Assembly (NCBI GenBank): GCA_965243185.1
Contig: OZ251531.1
Coordinates: forward strand, 2,666,001-2,730,000
From: CBDBCU01 sp965243185
Lineage (GTDB): Bacteria; Chloroflexota; Dehalococcoidia; Lucifugimonadales; UBA3495
Length of the DNA stretch: 64,000 nucleotides
Direction: 5' to 3'
A program made the position numbers and the translations under genes. Positions within the stretch are counted from its first letter, which is position 1, and each line of letters begins with the position of its first letter. Positions 52,419 to 61,203 of this stretch are shown here, one piece after another. The notes beneath the pieces were generated by a model. That model saw only the letters and a program-made list of their open reading frames with translations. It made no database searches and was not told the origin of the DNA.

Positions 52419-52766
52419 ATCGCTAACGGGGCGGATGAAGTAATTGTTGACTTTTGGGGGCGGCCGGTACGCCTGCCTGCTGAGCGGTGGTTGCACATAA
52501 CCAATCCCAATGGCCGGCATCCCTATATGGTTTATCTGCGGGCCGAGTTGGAGTTGACGTTGCAAGACCCGGAGGTGGTGCGGAAGTCGCGGGATTATCC
52601 GGATACAGTTCGGGTTTATTTCCGGTGGTTCGCGGATACTGTTGTGGGCAGCAAATGGGTTACGGTGGTGGTTCGTTACTTTGACAGCGGCGATGCCTTT
52701 GTGCTGACGGCTTACGGGGAGAATAGGCTGCTGCCGGGCGAGGAGATATGGAGGAAAGGGCGCTAG
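52419..52766 (+). CDS. BECR-fold toxin-like protein, copy 2
   Basis: Homologue of copy 1: VIVDFWGRPVRLPAERWLHI, TLQDPEVVRKSRDYP, VVVRYFDSGDAFVLTAYGEN. Here the codon equal to copy 1's GTG is GTA. The first ordinary start in frame is TTG 52491, which would cut off the conserved N-terminus. The shared leader (GGGGGCGTGGT then ATC at 52419) suggests initiation at ATC. It overlaps the next gene by 19 nt. N-terminus and C-terminal strand are conserved between copies and the middle is diverged. Confidence 0.55.
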   Translation: MANGADEVIVDFWGRPVRLPAERWLHITNPNGRHPYMVYLRAELELTLQDPEVVRKSRDYPDTVRVYFRWFADTVVGSKWVTVVVRYFDSGDAFVLTAYGENRLLPGEEIWRKGR

Positions 52767-53200
52767 TAAATGTCTGGTATGACCGGCCGGGGGACTTCCT
52801 GGAAATCGGTTGGAGTCGGGGCTGGCATCTTGAGGGGTATGACGCCCCGGGGGATGAAATCGGGGTTGATTTTCAGTTGACCGAGGATTATCAGGTGGTG
52901 GGCCTGCATATCCTGGGGGCGTTGTATTCGCCTTGCCGGCGGGCGGGTAAAAGCCGGGTGCTGGCGGCGGTGCAGCCGCATCCGGTAACGGTGGAGTATG
53001 ACCGGGGGTTGGACCGGTGGCGGGTGGAGTGGGGGCCGGGGGTGGTGGCTTGCGTGGCTACGGTTAATCCGCGGATACGGGCGCGGGTGGATGCGTCCGG
53101 GTTGATTCAGGGGGTGGAGATTTGGGATTTGCGGGGGTTTGAGGGGGAGATTCTTAACCAGGATTTGGAACCGGCGGAGTTGGGGGTTGGTGCCGGGTAG
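52748..53200 (+). CDS. DUF2283-like antitoxin protein, copy 2
   Basis: A 150-residue protein, two DUF2283-like units: VNVWYDRPGDFLEIGWSRGW ... QLTEDYQVVGLHILGALY, and VTVEYDRGLDRWRVEWGPGV ... ARVDASGLIQGVEIWDLR. It overlaps the toxin copy 2 stop. About 60 C-terminal residues, from VEWGPGVVACVAT to ELGVGAG, are nearly identical to copy 1 in protein and DNA. Confidence 0.62.
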   Translation: MEERALVNVWYDRPGDFLEIGWSRGWHLEGYDAPGDEIGVDFQLTEDYQVVGLHILGALYSPCRRAGKSRVLAAVQPHPVTVEYDRGLDRWRVEWGPGVVACVATVNPRIRARVDASGLIQGVEIWDLRGFEGEILNQDLEPAELGVGAG

Positions 53201-53324
53201 GGTGGGGTGATGGGGTTCTGTTTGCCGGGTTCCCGTTGGCGCGGGAAGGACGGTAAAGACACGGCTGGAGCTTTAGGGGGATCGGGCGTTGCGGCGCGGG
53301 CCGGTTGGCAAGAGCGGGAAGGAT

Positions 53325-54107
53325 ATGGCGGACGGCAAGATTTTGATAGTTGATGATGAGTGGGAGTCGTCTATCGTCAAGGCGGTGCGGCGGCGGCTGG
53401 AGGAGGAGGGCTGGCGGACGATAGCGGTGGAGCCGCAGTCGCGGTGGCGGGGCGGCGATGAGTTTGAGGCGGCGGCGATTTATGCTATTGAGGAGCAGCG
53501 GCCGGACGGGGTGCTGCTGGATGTGCGGCTGGGGGAGCATCGGGATGACCAGTTCAAGGGGCTGGAAATCCTGCGCTATATTGTGGAGCATTATTCCACC
53601 CTGCCGGTATTGATGTTCACCCAATACGCCCAAGGGCCGGCCCGGGATACGGCGGTACGGGGCGCATTGCGCTGGAACTCGCCGGTGGACTTTATCGACA
53701 AGTTAGCCAGCCCGGAGGAGGTGGCGCTGCGGCTGCGGCGGCTGATTGGCACGGCGCCGGAAATCATCCCGGTAGGGGCGCATCTGCTGGTGGATGTGGG
53801 GGCTAAAAGGGTGTCGGCGCGGCGGGAGCGGAACGGGACGCTGGAGCCGGTGGATGATATTCACGGGATGAAGTTTGAGATTTTGCGGGAGTTGGCGGCG
53901 GCGTGGTATCGGAGTCCCGGGGAGTTGGTGCCGTTCAGCCGTTTGGAACGGTATTCGGAGGGGGAGGAGGCGCGGCCGTCGCTGCGGGTGCGGATACGGG
54001 AAATCAAGGTATCCATCGGGAAGGCTTTGGGGGTCAGCCTGGGGGCCAATGATTTGATAGTCAATGTGCGGGATCGGGGCTACCGGTTGACGCCCCCGCC
54101 GCTGTAG
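53325..54107 (+). CDS. Response regulator with OmpR-like C-terminal domain
   Basis: About 260 residues from ATG 53325 behind GGGAAGGA. The receiver has KILIVDDEWESSIVK and the phosphoacceptor LLDVRLGEHRDDQFKGLEIL with a longer-than-usual loop. It then has PVLMFTQYAQG and the Lys in VDFIDKLASPEEV. The C-terminal region ends SLRVRIREIKVSIGKAL ... VNVRDRGYRLTPPP, typical of OmpR-type winged helices. It forms an operon with the kinase gene starting 4 bp later. Target unknown. Confidence 0.84.
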   Translation: MADGKILIVDDEWESSIVKAVRRRLEEEGWRTIAVEPQSRWRGGDEFEAAAIYAIEEQRPDGVLLDVRLGEHRDDQFKGLEILRYIVEHYSTLPVLMFTQYAQGPARDTAVRGALRWNSPVDFIDKLASPEEVALRLRRLIGTAPEIIPVGAHLLVDVGAKRVSARRERNGTLEPVDDIHGMKFEILRELAAAWYRSPGELVPFSRLERYSEGEEARPSLRVRIREIKVSIGKALGVSLGANDLIVNVRDRGYRLTPPPL

Positions 54108-54111
54108 CAGT

Positions 54112-55185
54112 ATGGCTATTCCGCAATTGGGCGCGCCGCGGCGGTCGGCGATACTGTGGAAGCGGCCGCAGACTTGGCCCCGGCCGGAAGGTTGGGGCGG
54201 GTTGGCCCGGTTCTTGGGCGGCCTGCTGCTGGCCGGCGGGCTGCTGGGGCTGCTGTTGGCGCCATTGGCCGGCCCGGCGTTGTTTGCCCGGCTGTGGGGA
54301 GTGGAGCCGCTGACTTATATCGGGGCGGCGCTGCTAATCCTGGGGCTGCTGGTCATTGCCCTGTCTTACTTGGCGCCGGCGACTCTGCTGCGGGGCCGGG
54401 CTGAGGCGGCGGCGGAACGGCGTTTTGCGGAGCAGTGGACGCAGGTAACGCAGCAGTATTTCGACCTGTTCAACCATGACTTGGGGCGGCCGCTGCGCCG
54501 CATTTTGGGCAAGGAACGGGAAATACGGGAACTACTGCAATCGGGGGAAGGGGATGCGCTGCCGGCGGTGCGGGAACTGCTGGATGAAATTGAGGAGCAG
54601 ACGCCGAGTTTTCGGCTGATGCTGTCGAACATTCAGGCGTTGATTGAACTGGAAACGCCCAATGCCGGGGGGACTTTGTATGCGGTAGAGCCGGCGGAAG
54701 TGGCGCGGCGGAGCGTAGATCGGTACAGTTTGGCGGCGGCGGACGCGCAAAAGCAGATGGCGTGGTGGTCGGAGCCTACGGAGTTTGGCATTGTCTATGG
54801 GGACAGCGCCGCCATTGAGCATATCGTTACCAACCTGGTGGACAATGCGGTGCGCTATGCGGAAAGTTATGTGGAAGTGGTGCTGACCCGGGACGCCGCC
54901 AATTTTCACATACGGGTTTGGGATGACGGGCCGGGGATTGCGGCGCGCTATCTGCCCTATGTGTTTGACCGGGGGTGGACGCCGGAAGTGGCGCGGCGGG
55001 AGGAGCGCACCAGTTCCGGGTTGGGGTTGTTCATTGCGTACACGCTGGCGCGGCGGTATGGGGGGGATTTGACGGTGGCGAGCGTGGAAAAGCCGGATCC
55101 GGAACACCATACTTCCTTTCTGGTTACGCTGCCGTTGGGGGCGGCGCCGGCCGGGACGGCGCAACGGAATGGGACGGCGGTATGA
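54112..55185 (+). CDS. Membrane sensor histidine kinase
   Basis: A 357-residue protein. Two adjacent TMs lie at about residues 35-90 (LARFLGGLLLAGGLLGLLL and LTYIGAALLILGLLVIALSYL), with almost no sensor loop. The dimerisation/phosphoacceptor region reads FDLFNHDLGRPLRRILG (His at NHDLGRP). The ATPase has IVTNLVDNAVRYAE, RVWDDGPGIAARYLPYVFDR and SSGLGLFIAYTLARRYGGD. The gene overlaps the downstream lipoprotein gene by 4 bp (ATGA), so the lipoprotein may work with the kinase. Confidence 0.84.
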   Translation: MAIPQLGAPRRSAILWKRPQTWPRPEGWGGLARFLGGLLLAGGLLGLLLAPLAGPALFARLWGVEPLTYIGAALLILGLLVIALSYLAPATLLRGRAEAAAERRFAEQWTQVTQQYFDLFNHDLGRPLRRILGKEREIRELLQSGEGDALPAVRELLDEIEEQTPSFRLMLSNIQALIELETPNAGGTLYAVEPAEVARRSVDRYSLAAADAQKQMAWWSEPTEFGIVYGDSAAIEHIVTNLVDNAVRYAESYVEVVLTRDAANFHIRVWDDGPGIAARYLPYVFDRGWTPEVARREERTSSGLGLFIAYTLARRYGGDLTVASVEKPDPEHHTSFLVTLPLGAAPAGTAQRNGTAV

Positions 55186-56048
55186 CCGGCGGCATTTTGA
55201 GAATGTCCCGGGGCCGGGCGGGCCGGGTAGTTGTGCTGGCGGCGTTGCTTTTGGCGGCGTTGGCGGGCTGTGTGCAGGCGGTGGCTAGGCCGGGGACTTT
55301 GACGCCTACGCCGCTGCCGACGGTTACGCCCACGCCGTTGCCCACGCCTACACCCACGCCGCTGCCGACGGTTACACCGACGCCACTGCCGACGGTTACG
55401 CCTACGCCCTTGCCCACGGTTACGCCGACGCCGTTGCCGACGGTTACACCTACGCCCTTGCCCACGCCTACACCCACGCCGGTACCAACGGCAACGCCGC
55501 GGCCGACGGTTACGCCGGCGCCGACGCCGGTATTACTGCCGGTGCTGGAAATTCAGTCGCCGGTGGATCGCAGCGTGGTGCGGGAGGATACGGTGACGGT
55601 GCAGGGCGTTACCAGCGTGGGGGCATCGGTCAGCGTCCGGGGGCGGGCAGTAGCCTCCGGGGAAGGCGGCCGCTTTCAGTTGACGGTGCCGGTGGTGCCG
55701 GGGGTGAATACGCTGGAGGTAATCGCTATTGACGCAGAGGGGAACCGGAGCAGTCGGACTTTGACGATAACTTTTCTGCCGCCGGAGCCGTTTTTCCTGA
55801 CAGTTACGGAGCCGCGGGATGCAGTAGTTTTTGAGCGGAATGTGCGCTTGTGGGGGCGGACGGCGGTAACGGCGGCGGTGGCGGTGAACGGGGTAGCCAT
55901 TCCGGTGGACGAGTTCGGGATATTTTCGACCATTGTAACTTTGCGACCGGGCAGCAACCAGGTGAATGTAATTGCCATCAGCGCGCAGGGGAATGTGCTG
56001 CAAGAGACGCTGGATATTACTTTAATACTGGTGCCGCAGTCGTCGTGA
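55182..56048 (+). CDS. Lipoprotein with Thr-Pro repeat stalk and two Ig-like domains
   Basis: A 288-residue protein. Signal and lipobox read VVVLAALLLAALAGCVQ (Cys about residue 30). Residues 40-105 are PTPLPTVTPT-type repeats. Two similar beta-rich domains follow: EIQSPVDRSVVREDTVTVQG ... VNTLEVIAIDAEGNRSSRTL and TEPRDAVVFERNVRLWGRT ... NQVNVIAISAQGNVLQETL, matching the glucodextranase-B/Ig-like pattern common on cell surfaces. ATG overlaps the kinase stop. Ligand unknown. Confidence 0.8.
   Translation: MTGGILRMSRGRAGRVVVLAALLLAALAGCVQAVARPGTLTPTPLPTVTPTPLPTPTPTPLPTVTPTPLPTVTPTPLPTVTPTPLPTVTPTPLPTPTPTPVPTATPRPTVTPAPTPVLLPVLEIQSPVDRSVVREDTVTVQGVTSVGASVSVRGRAVASGEGGRFQLTVPVVPGVNTLEVIAIDAEGNRSSRTLTITFLPPEPFFLTVTEPRDAVVFERNVRLWGRTAVTAAVAVNGVAIPVDEFGIFSTIVTLRPGSNQVNVIAISAQGNVLQETLDITLILVPQSS
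55303..55500 (+). repeat. Imperfect minisatellite (Thr-Pro stalk)
   Basis: Units of 18 bp such as ACGCCGTTGCCGACGGTT, mixed with shorter CCCACGCCTACA forms, encode the stalk of the lipoprotein. The copies differ slightly, unlike the perfect repeat at 29361. Confidence 0.7.
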
Positions 56049-56060
56049 TGGGGGGCGGAG

Positions 56061-57262
56061 CAGGGTCTTTTAATTGTCAGCGCGGGGGGAATCCAGGAGT
56101 CGCAAAGCATCCTCGGCCCGCCAGCCGTAATGCCGCAAGGCGGCGGCAATGTTGCTATGGCCGGCTAAACGCAGCAAGCCGCTGACCAGGTTGCGTAAAG
56201 CCGCCAACACCGGCGGCGCCGCCCCGCTCCGCACTCGGCAGCGATCCTCGCCAAAAGTTACATCCCGCACCCAATGCAGCCGGTTAGCAATGCCCCAATG
56301 CCCCCGCCACAATTCCAGCAGCCGCGCCGGGGCCGCCTGCTCTGGGGATAAACTGGTGATGGCGTAAGCCAGCTCCACCGTTGTTGTCCCCCGCTCGGTG
56401 CGGGTACGCTCCAGGCAGCAGACCTGCTGCAACCCGGGCCAATCCAGGTAATCCGTCAAGGCGGTGGAAGTCCGCAGCCACCGTTGCTCTTTACGCCCGC
56501 CGTGGCGGCTGGCTTGCCACGCCGCCGGGAAGGCTGCCCCAAAGGGCGGCTCCTTAAACAGCAGCTCCACCGCGTCCCGGATGGTCGGCTGATTGCCCTT
56601 CAGCATCCAGAGATAATCCCCGCCTTGGGCCACGATGTCCCGGCTCAAGTCCCGTTGGGCATACAGGGCATCCCCGGTAACCACCTTCCCCGGCAAGTCC
56701 AACTCGGCCAGCAGTTCCCGTCCCGCCCCCAGTTCACTGGATTTGGGCTGCCCCCGGCCCCCCCTTTTGCCCGACCACCAGGCCGGCGGGCACGGCGTAG
56801 GCGGCTACCAGCCGCACTCCGGGCAGTTCGTCCCCGTGCAAGCCCCGCAATGCCTTGCCATCTACGGCTAAAGCCGCCGCCCCGGCCGGCAAGGCCGCCC
56901 AAGCCCACTGGCTTAACGCGGACTCAAAAGCGGCCACATCCAACCGCCGGAAAACATGATGCAAGGTCGCCACGCAAGGGGTCTGCTCCCGGGTAAAGCC
57001 CAGGGCTTGGGCCAACTCCGGGTGATCCCGCCCCCACTGGGCCATAGCATACAAACTGCGACAATCGCCCAGCATGGCGCACACCGCCAAAGCCAGGATG
57101 GCCGCCAAGGGATGCCGCCGCCCCCGGGCTTTACGGGGATCCGGAACTTGGGACAAGACTTCCCGCAAGGACAACGCCAACTTTTCCGACATGGTTGACA
57201 CCTCCCTTTGCTCAAGTGTTGCCCTTATTATCCCCTGTATCGGAAACAATTAAAAGACCCTG
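56061..57262 (-). mobile_element. ISAs1-like insertion sequence
   Basis: A 1,202-bp element bounded by perfect 17-bp inverted repeats, CAGGGTCTTTTAATTGT at 56061-56077 and its complement at 57246-57262. It contains one transposase gene on the minus strand with a frameshift. The flanking octamers GGGCGGAG and GGGCAGCG match at 6 of 8 positions, a possible degenerate duplication. It lies between the lipoprotein and the substrate-binding-protein genes. Confidence 0.85.
56070..57192 (-). pseudogene. ISAs1-family transposase, frameshifted
   Basis: From ATG 57192 (behind GGGAGGTG) the protein reads MSEKLALSLREVLSQVPDPR, HPLAAILALAVCAMLG, AVDGKALRGL, as in ISAs1 transposases. It is then interrupted after VVGQKGG at a G7 run (+ strand C7, 56758-56764). 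Removing one G restores QPKSSELGAGRELLAELDLP, then VVTGDALYAQRDLS, YLWMLKGNQPTI, and RGHWGIANRLHWVRDVTFGED. All catalytic blocks exist but in two frames. Either a one-base slip inactivated it, or the run length is wrong or frameshifted in translation. Confidence 0.8.
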
Positions 57263-57395
57263 GGGCAGCGGGGGCGGCGTATTGACATTGCCCCGGCGAT
57301 TAAATAAGGTGTTAGTGTCGGCGGGGACGGTGTTTTTCGGGTTGACGCCGCCGGGCAATAGGCTCAAGGTAGCTCAAGGCAGAGGGTTGGTTTAG

Positions 57396-59603
57396 ATGTT
57401 CAGTTTGCGCAAGTTTCGCTTGTTCCGCTTGTTTCGTTTTTTCCAGACCGGCAGCCGGGGCCGGGGGGCGGGGGCGGCTCTGTTGGTGCTGTTAGCGTTG
57501 GCGTTGGCCGGGTGTGCCGCGGAGCCAACCATTTACCGCATTGGGGCGGTGCATCCTTTGACCGGCGACGGGGCGAGCTATGGCTTGCCGGTGGAGCGGG
57601 TTATCGAGCGGGCGGTGGCGGACATCAATCAGCAGTGGGCGGCCGAGGACCGCCGCATTAGCCTGGAGGTGATTGTGGCGGATGGGAAGTGCAATGCCGC
57701 GGATGCTTTGGCCGCCGCCCGGCAGTTGGTCGAGGCGGAGGGCGTCAAACTAATCTATGGCGGCACCTGCTCCGACGAAACCCTGGGGATGGCGCCCTAC
57801 ACCGAAGCCAATCAGGTACTGCTGCTGTCGCCGCTGTCCGGCTCCACAGAAATCTCCGGGGCGGGGGATTATGTTTTCCGCAACATTCCATCCAACGCCG
57901 ACCATGTCGACACGATGACGCCCTTCCTGTTGGAGCGGGGTTTCCGCCGCTTTGCGCTGTTCACTAACGACACGGCCTTTGCCCAGGACTTGCGGGGCTT
58001 GTATCAGCGGCTCTTGCCCCAAGGCGGCGGTGAAATCGTTGCGGATGAAGTAGTTCCCTCCGGGGCGGGGGATTACAGCGCGGCGGCCGGGCGCATTGCC
58101 GCCGCTAACCCGGACTTGGTGGTGGTCCTGCCGCAGACGGCGGCGGACATTGGGTATTTGCTGAACGCCTTGCAGGGGGCCGGTTATGCTGGCCCCGGGG
58201 CCAGCAATGCGGTGGCGGGGGCGCCGGCGGCGCTGGCGGAATATGGCGACTTGCTCGAGGGTTTCTATGTGCCGGCGGTAAGTTTCAAGGGAGAGGGCGG
58301 GCAGCCCTACTTCGAGGATATGCAGTTGGCTACGGACTGCGACTGGGATTTTTACTGCGCTACGGCTTATGACGGGGTGGAGCTGATTGCCGAGATGCTA
58401 ATCGAGTGCGGCGACCAGGATGCGGCTTGTATGCGGGATTTCCTGTACGCGACGCAGGGTTGGGAGGGCAAGTATTTCGGCGTTATCAGCTTTGACGCCA
58501 ATGGCGATGTTACCGGGGACTACCGGATTAACCAAATCCGGGATGGCGTGGCCGGGCCGCCGGGGCCGATTACCTATCGGATTGGGACGGTGCATCCCTT
58601 GACCGGCAACGGGGCCGGCTATGGGCTGCCGGTGGAGCGGGTTATTGAGCGGGCGGTGGCGGACATCAATGAGCAGTGGGCGGCGGACAACCGGCGCATT
58701 GAGGTAATGGCGGCGGATGGCAAGTGCAATTCGGTTGACGCTTTGGCGGCGGCGCGGCGGCTGGTCGAGGAGGAAGGGGTCAAAATCATCTATGGCGGCA
58801 GCTGTTCGGATGAAACTTTGGGGATAGCCGCCTATACCGAGGCTAATCGGATACTGCAACTGACGCCGTTGTCCACGGCCAGCGCGGTATCGGAAGCCGG
58901 GGATTATGTTTTCCGCAACATTCCGGGCAATGCGGCGGCGGTGCGGGCGACGGTAGCGGGACTGCCGGCGGGAGAGTTCCAACGCTTTGCCCTGTTCAGC
59001 AATGATACGGCTTACGCCCGGGATTTGCGGGATTGGTTTGCGCGATTGCTGAGGGAGGGCGGCGGGGAAATAGTTGCCGATGAGCTGGTGCCTTCCGGCG
59101 AGGGGGATTACAGCGCGGCGGCGGCCCGCATTGTGGCGGCCGAGCCGGATTTGGTGGTGGCGCTGCCGCAGACCTTTGCGGATATTGGCTATTTGCTGAC
59201 GCCCTTGCAGGCGGCCGGTTATGACGGGGCCGGGGTGAGCAATTTGGTGGCGGGGGCGCACGCGGCGCTGGAGGAGTACGGCGATTTGCTGGAGGGTTTC
59301 TATATACCGTCGTTGACTTTCAAGACGCAGGGGGCGGCGGAGTTCGCCGCCTTGCAAGCGGACACCGATTGCGACCTGGATCATTACTGCGCCATTGCCT
59401 ACGATGGGACGCTGCTTTTGGCGGAGATGCTGCTGGCGTGCGGCGACCGGGATACGGCGTGTATGCGGGATTTTCTGTACGGGACGCAGGATTGGGAGGG
59501 GAAGTATTACGGGGTTATCAGTTTTGACGCCAACGGGGATGTGGGCGGTTCGTTTCGGATGAACCGGGTTGTCGATGGGGAGTTGATGCCGTTGGATAGG
59601 TAG
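57396..59603 (+). CDS. Lipoprotein with two fused LivK-type substrate-binding modules
   Basis: A 735-residue protein. Signal and lipobox read ALLVLLALALAGCAA (Cys about residue 40). Two homologous periplasmic-binding modules (Peripla_BP_6, branched-chain amino acid type) follow, about residues 47-385 and 390-735. Each starts YRIGAVHPLTGDGASYGLPV or YRIGTVHPLTGNGAGYGLPV and continues with ERVIERAVADIN, LIYGGTCSDETLG or IIYGGSCSDETLG, YVFRNIP, DYSAAA and EYGDLLEGFY. Cys positions are shared. No permease or ATPase gene is adjacent. A hairpin terminator follows. Confidence 0.88.
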   Translation: MFSLRKFRLFRLFRFFQTGSRGRGAGAALLVLLALALAGCAAEPTIYRIGAVHPLTGDGASYGLPVERVIERAVADINQQWAAEDRRISLEVIVADGKCNAADALAAARQLVEAEGVKLIYGGTCSDETLGMAPYTEANQVLLLSPLSGSTEISGAGDYVFRNIPSNADHVDTMTPFLLERGFRRFALFTNDTAFAQDLRGLYQRLLPQGGGEIVADEVVPSGAGDYSAAAGRIAAANPDLVVVLPQTAADIGYLLNALQGAGYAGPGASNAVAGAPAALAEYGDLLEGFYVPAVSFKGEGGQPYFEDMQLATDCDWDFYCATAYDGVELIAEMLIECGDQDAACMRDFLYATQGWEGKYFGVISFDANGDVTGDYRINQIRDGVAGPPGPITYRIGTVHPLTGNGAGYGLPVERVIERAVADINEQWAADNRRIEVMAADGKCNSVDALAAARRLVEEEGVKIIYGGSCSDETLGIAAYTEANRILQLTPLSTASAVSEAGDYVFRNIPGNAAAVRATVAGLPAGEFQRFALFSNDTAYARDLRDWFARLLREGGGEIVADELVPSGEGDYSAAAARIVAAEPDLVVALPQTFADIGYLLTPLQAAGYDGAGVSNLVAGAHAALEEYGDLLEGFYIPSLTFKTQGAAEFAALQADTDCDLDHYCAIAYDGTLLLAEMLLACGDRDTACMRDFLYGTQDWEGKYYGVISFDANGDVGGSFRMNRVVDGELMPLDR

Positions 59604-59629
59604 CCGCCGGTTTAACGGCGGCCGCATTG

Positions 59630-59669
59630 GGGCGGGGCCGCCGGGGATAAATGCCCGGCGGCCCCGCCC
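59630..59669. terminator. Strong hairpin between convergent genes
   Basis: GGGCGGGGCCGCCGGG and its perfect complement form a 16-bp stem with an 8-nt loop. There is no T-run. It lies between the binding-protein gene and the convergent radical SAM gene and may serve both. Confidence 0.65.
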
Positions 59670-59693
59670 GATACTGCTGCTTATCCCGGGTGC

Positions 59694-61064
59694 TTACCCG
59701 GGATGGCCGGGGGTTCCGTAGAGGGGGCAGCCGCCGCAGCCGCCGGCCGCGCCGCAGGGGGCGGTTCCCGAGCCGGCGGCCGCTGATGCCCCCAACGGGC
59801 CGGCGGGCGGGCCGGTTTCCACCGCGCCCTGGCTGAACAAATCGAGTTTCAGCTGTTTGGCGCTGGGCGGGCGTTGGCCGGGGAAAATGACAAAGGGCCA
59901 AGCCCGCTTGCGTACCACGCCCATAGCCTGCACATCCCGCCAGTTGTCAATCTGATGGCGGCGGCGGTTCGCGATGATGCGGTCGGCGGAAGTGGGGCCC
60001 AAGCCGGGCACCCGGAGCATGGACTCCCGGCTGGCGGCGTTCAAGTCCACGGGAAAGGCGTCGAGGTTTTCCAGGGCGATGGCGGTTTTGGGGTCTTGGT
60101 CGAGAGGCAGAAAGCCGGCGCCGTCGAAAGCCAGGTTCAACTCGGCGTTGGCATAGCCGTAAATGCGCTTGAGCCAATCCATTTGATAAAGGCGGTGTTC
60201 GCGCAGCGGCGGGACGGCGGGATGTTCCGCCATCGGCGTATGCGCCGCCGGGCGGAAGGCGGTATAATAGACCCGTTTCAGCTGCCAGTCGCCGTACAGC
60301 TGGTCGATGCGCTGAAATATGTCGGCGTCGCTTTCGTCGGCCGCTCCGACGACCATTTGGGTGGCTTGCCCCACGGCGCCGCCGCTGCTGGCTTTGGTCA
60401 GTTGGTCAATCCATTGCATCGGGGACAGGATGCCGCCGTCAAAGTCCTTGTGGGGGCTGATGCGGGACATCATTTCGGCGGTGGGCGTCTCGATATTCAC
60501 CGACAGGCGGGTGCCGAGACGATGGGCGGCTTCGACATATTGGTATTCGGTGCCGGGCATAACTTTCAGGTGGACATAGCCGGTGAACCCGTACTTGCGG
60601 CGGATGGTTTCGACCACTTGGATCATTTTGTCGGTAGTCTTGGAGCCGCTGCCGGCGATGCCGGAGCTGAGGAACAGGCCGGCGACGGTGTGGCGTTGGT
60701 GCATTTCGTGGAAGGCGCGGGCCAGTTCGTCCACCTTGAAGGCGTAGCGTTTGCGGGGGACATAGACGCTGTTGGGGCAATAGGCGCAGTCCATCATACA
60801 GAAGTCGGTGAACATCACCCGCATCAGGTTGATGGCCTTGCCGTTGGGCATGGACGCCCGATAGACGGCGGGCAAGGGGCGTTTGGCCGGGTTGGTGTAG
60901 GAGTAGCGGTGGCCGCTGGCGGCGGCGGTGGCAGCGGGGCCGGTGGGGCCGGCGGCCCACTTGTTGCGGCCGCTGTATTGGGGCTGGGCGAGGACGTCGT
61001 CGCCGGCCATCCCGCCGAGGATTTGGAGTTTTTCGTAGGTGTCCGGGGCGCGTTTGATGAGCAT
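59694..61064 (-). CDS. Radical SAM protein, putative DNA modification/repair type
   Basis: About 456 residues from ATG 61064 (GGAGG 13 nt upstream). The [4Fe-4S]/SAM motif is TDFCMMDCAYCPNSVYVPRK (CX3CX2C). The barrel continues with GLFLSSGIAGSG, GYVHLKVMPGTEY and LSVNIETPTAEMMSRISP. The C-terminal helix-hairpin-helix DNA-binding motif reads NAASRESMLRVPGLGPTSAD, and the tail is Cys/Gly-rich (CGGCPLYG). This matches the radical SAM family usually found beside a uracil-DNA-glycosylase-like partner; none is seen here. The longer frame upstream to 61280 is not needed. Confidence 0.87.
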   Translation of the reverse strand: MLIKRAPDTYEKLQILGGMAGDDVLAQPQYSGRNKWAAGPTGPAATAAASGHRYSYTNPAKRPLPAVYRASMPNGKAINLMRVMFTDFCMMDCAYCPNSVYVPRKRYAFKVDELARAFHEMHQRHTVAGLFLSSGIAGSGSKTTDKMIQVVETIRRKYGFTGYVHLKVMPGTEYQYVEAAHRLGTRLSVNIETPTAEMMSRISPHKDFDGGILSPMQWIDQLTKASSGGAVGQATQMVVGAADESDADIFQRIDQLYGDWQLKRVYYTAFRPAAHTPMAEHPAVPPLREHRLYQMDWLKRIYGYANAELNLAFDGAGFLPLDQDPKTAIALENLDAFPVDLNAASRESMLRVPGLGPTSADRIIANRRRHQIDNWRDVQAMGVVRKRAWPFVIFPGQRPPSAKQLKLDLFSQGAVETGPPAGPLGASAAAGSGTAPCGAAGGCGGCPLYGTPGHPG

Positions 61065-61161
61065 AGGGGTATTTAACCTCCGGTCGTGGGTTGGTAAAGA
61101 ACAATAGTTCTTATATAATGCACTAGGGAGGCGGGGGTTGTCAAGGGGGGGTAGGGGAAAT

Positions 61162-61190
61162 TTAAAAGGGGGCGGCCGATTGGCCGCCCC
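61162..61190 (-). terminator. Intrinsic terminator of the HerA/NurA operon
   Basis: On the minus strand GGGGCGGCC and GGCCGCCCC form a 9-bp stem with a 4-nt loop, followed by C-TTTT-AAA-TTT, 14 nt after the herA stop. Confidence 0.7.
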
Positions 61191-61203
61191 TGCCTGTTGC
61201 CCG

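Noticed and set aside
54975..55181. Extension of the lipoprotein frame into the kinase gene
   Set aside because: A signal peptide and overlapping ATG at 55182 define the start.
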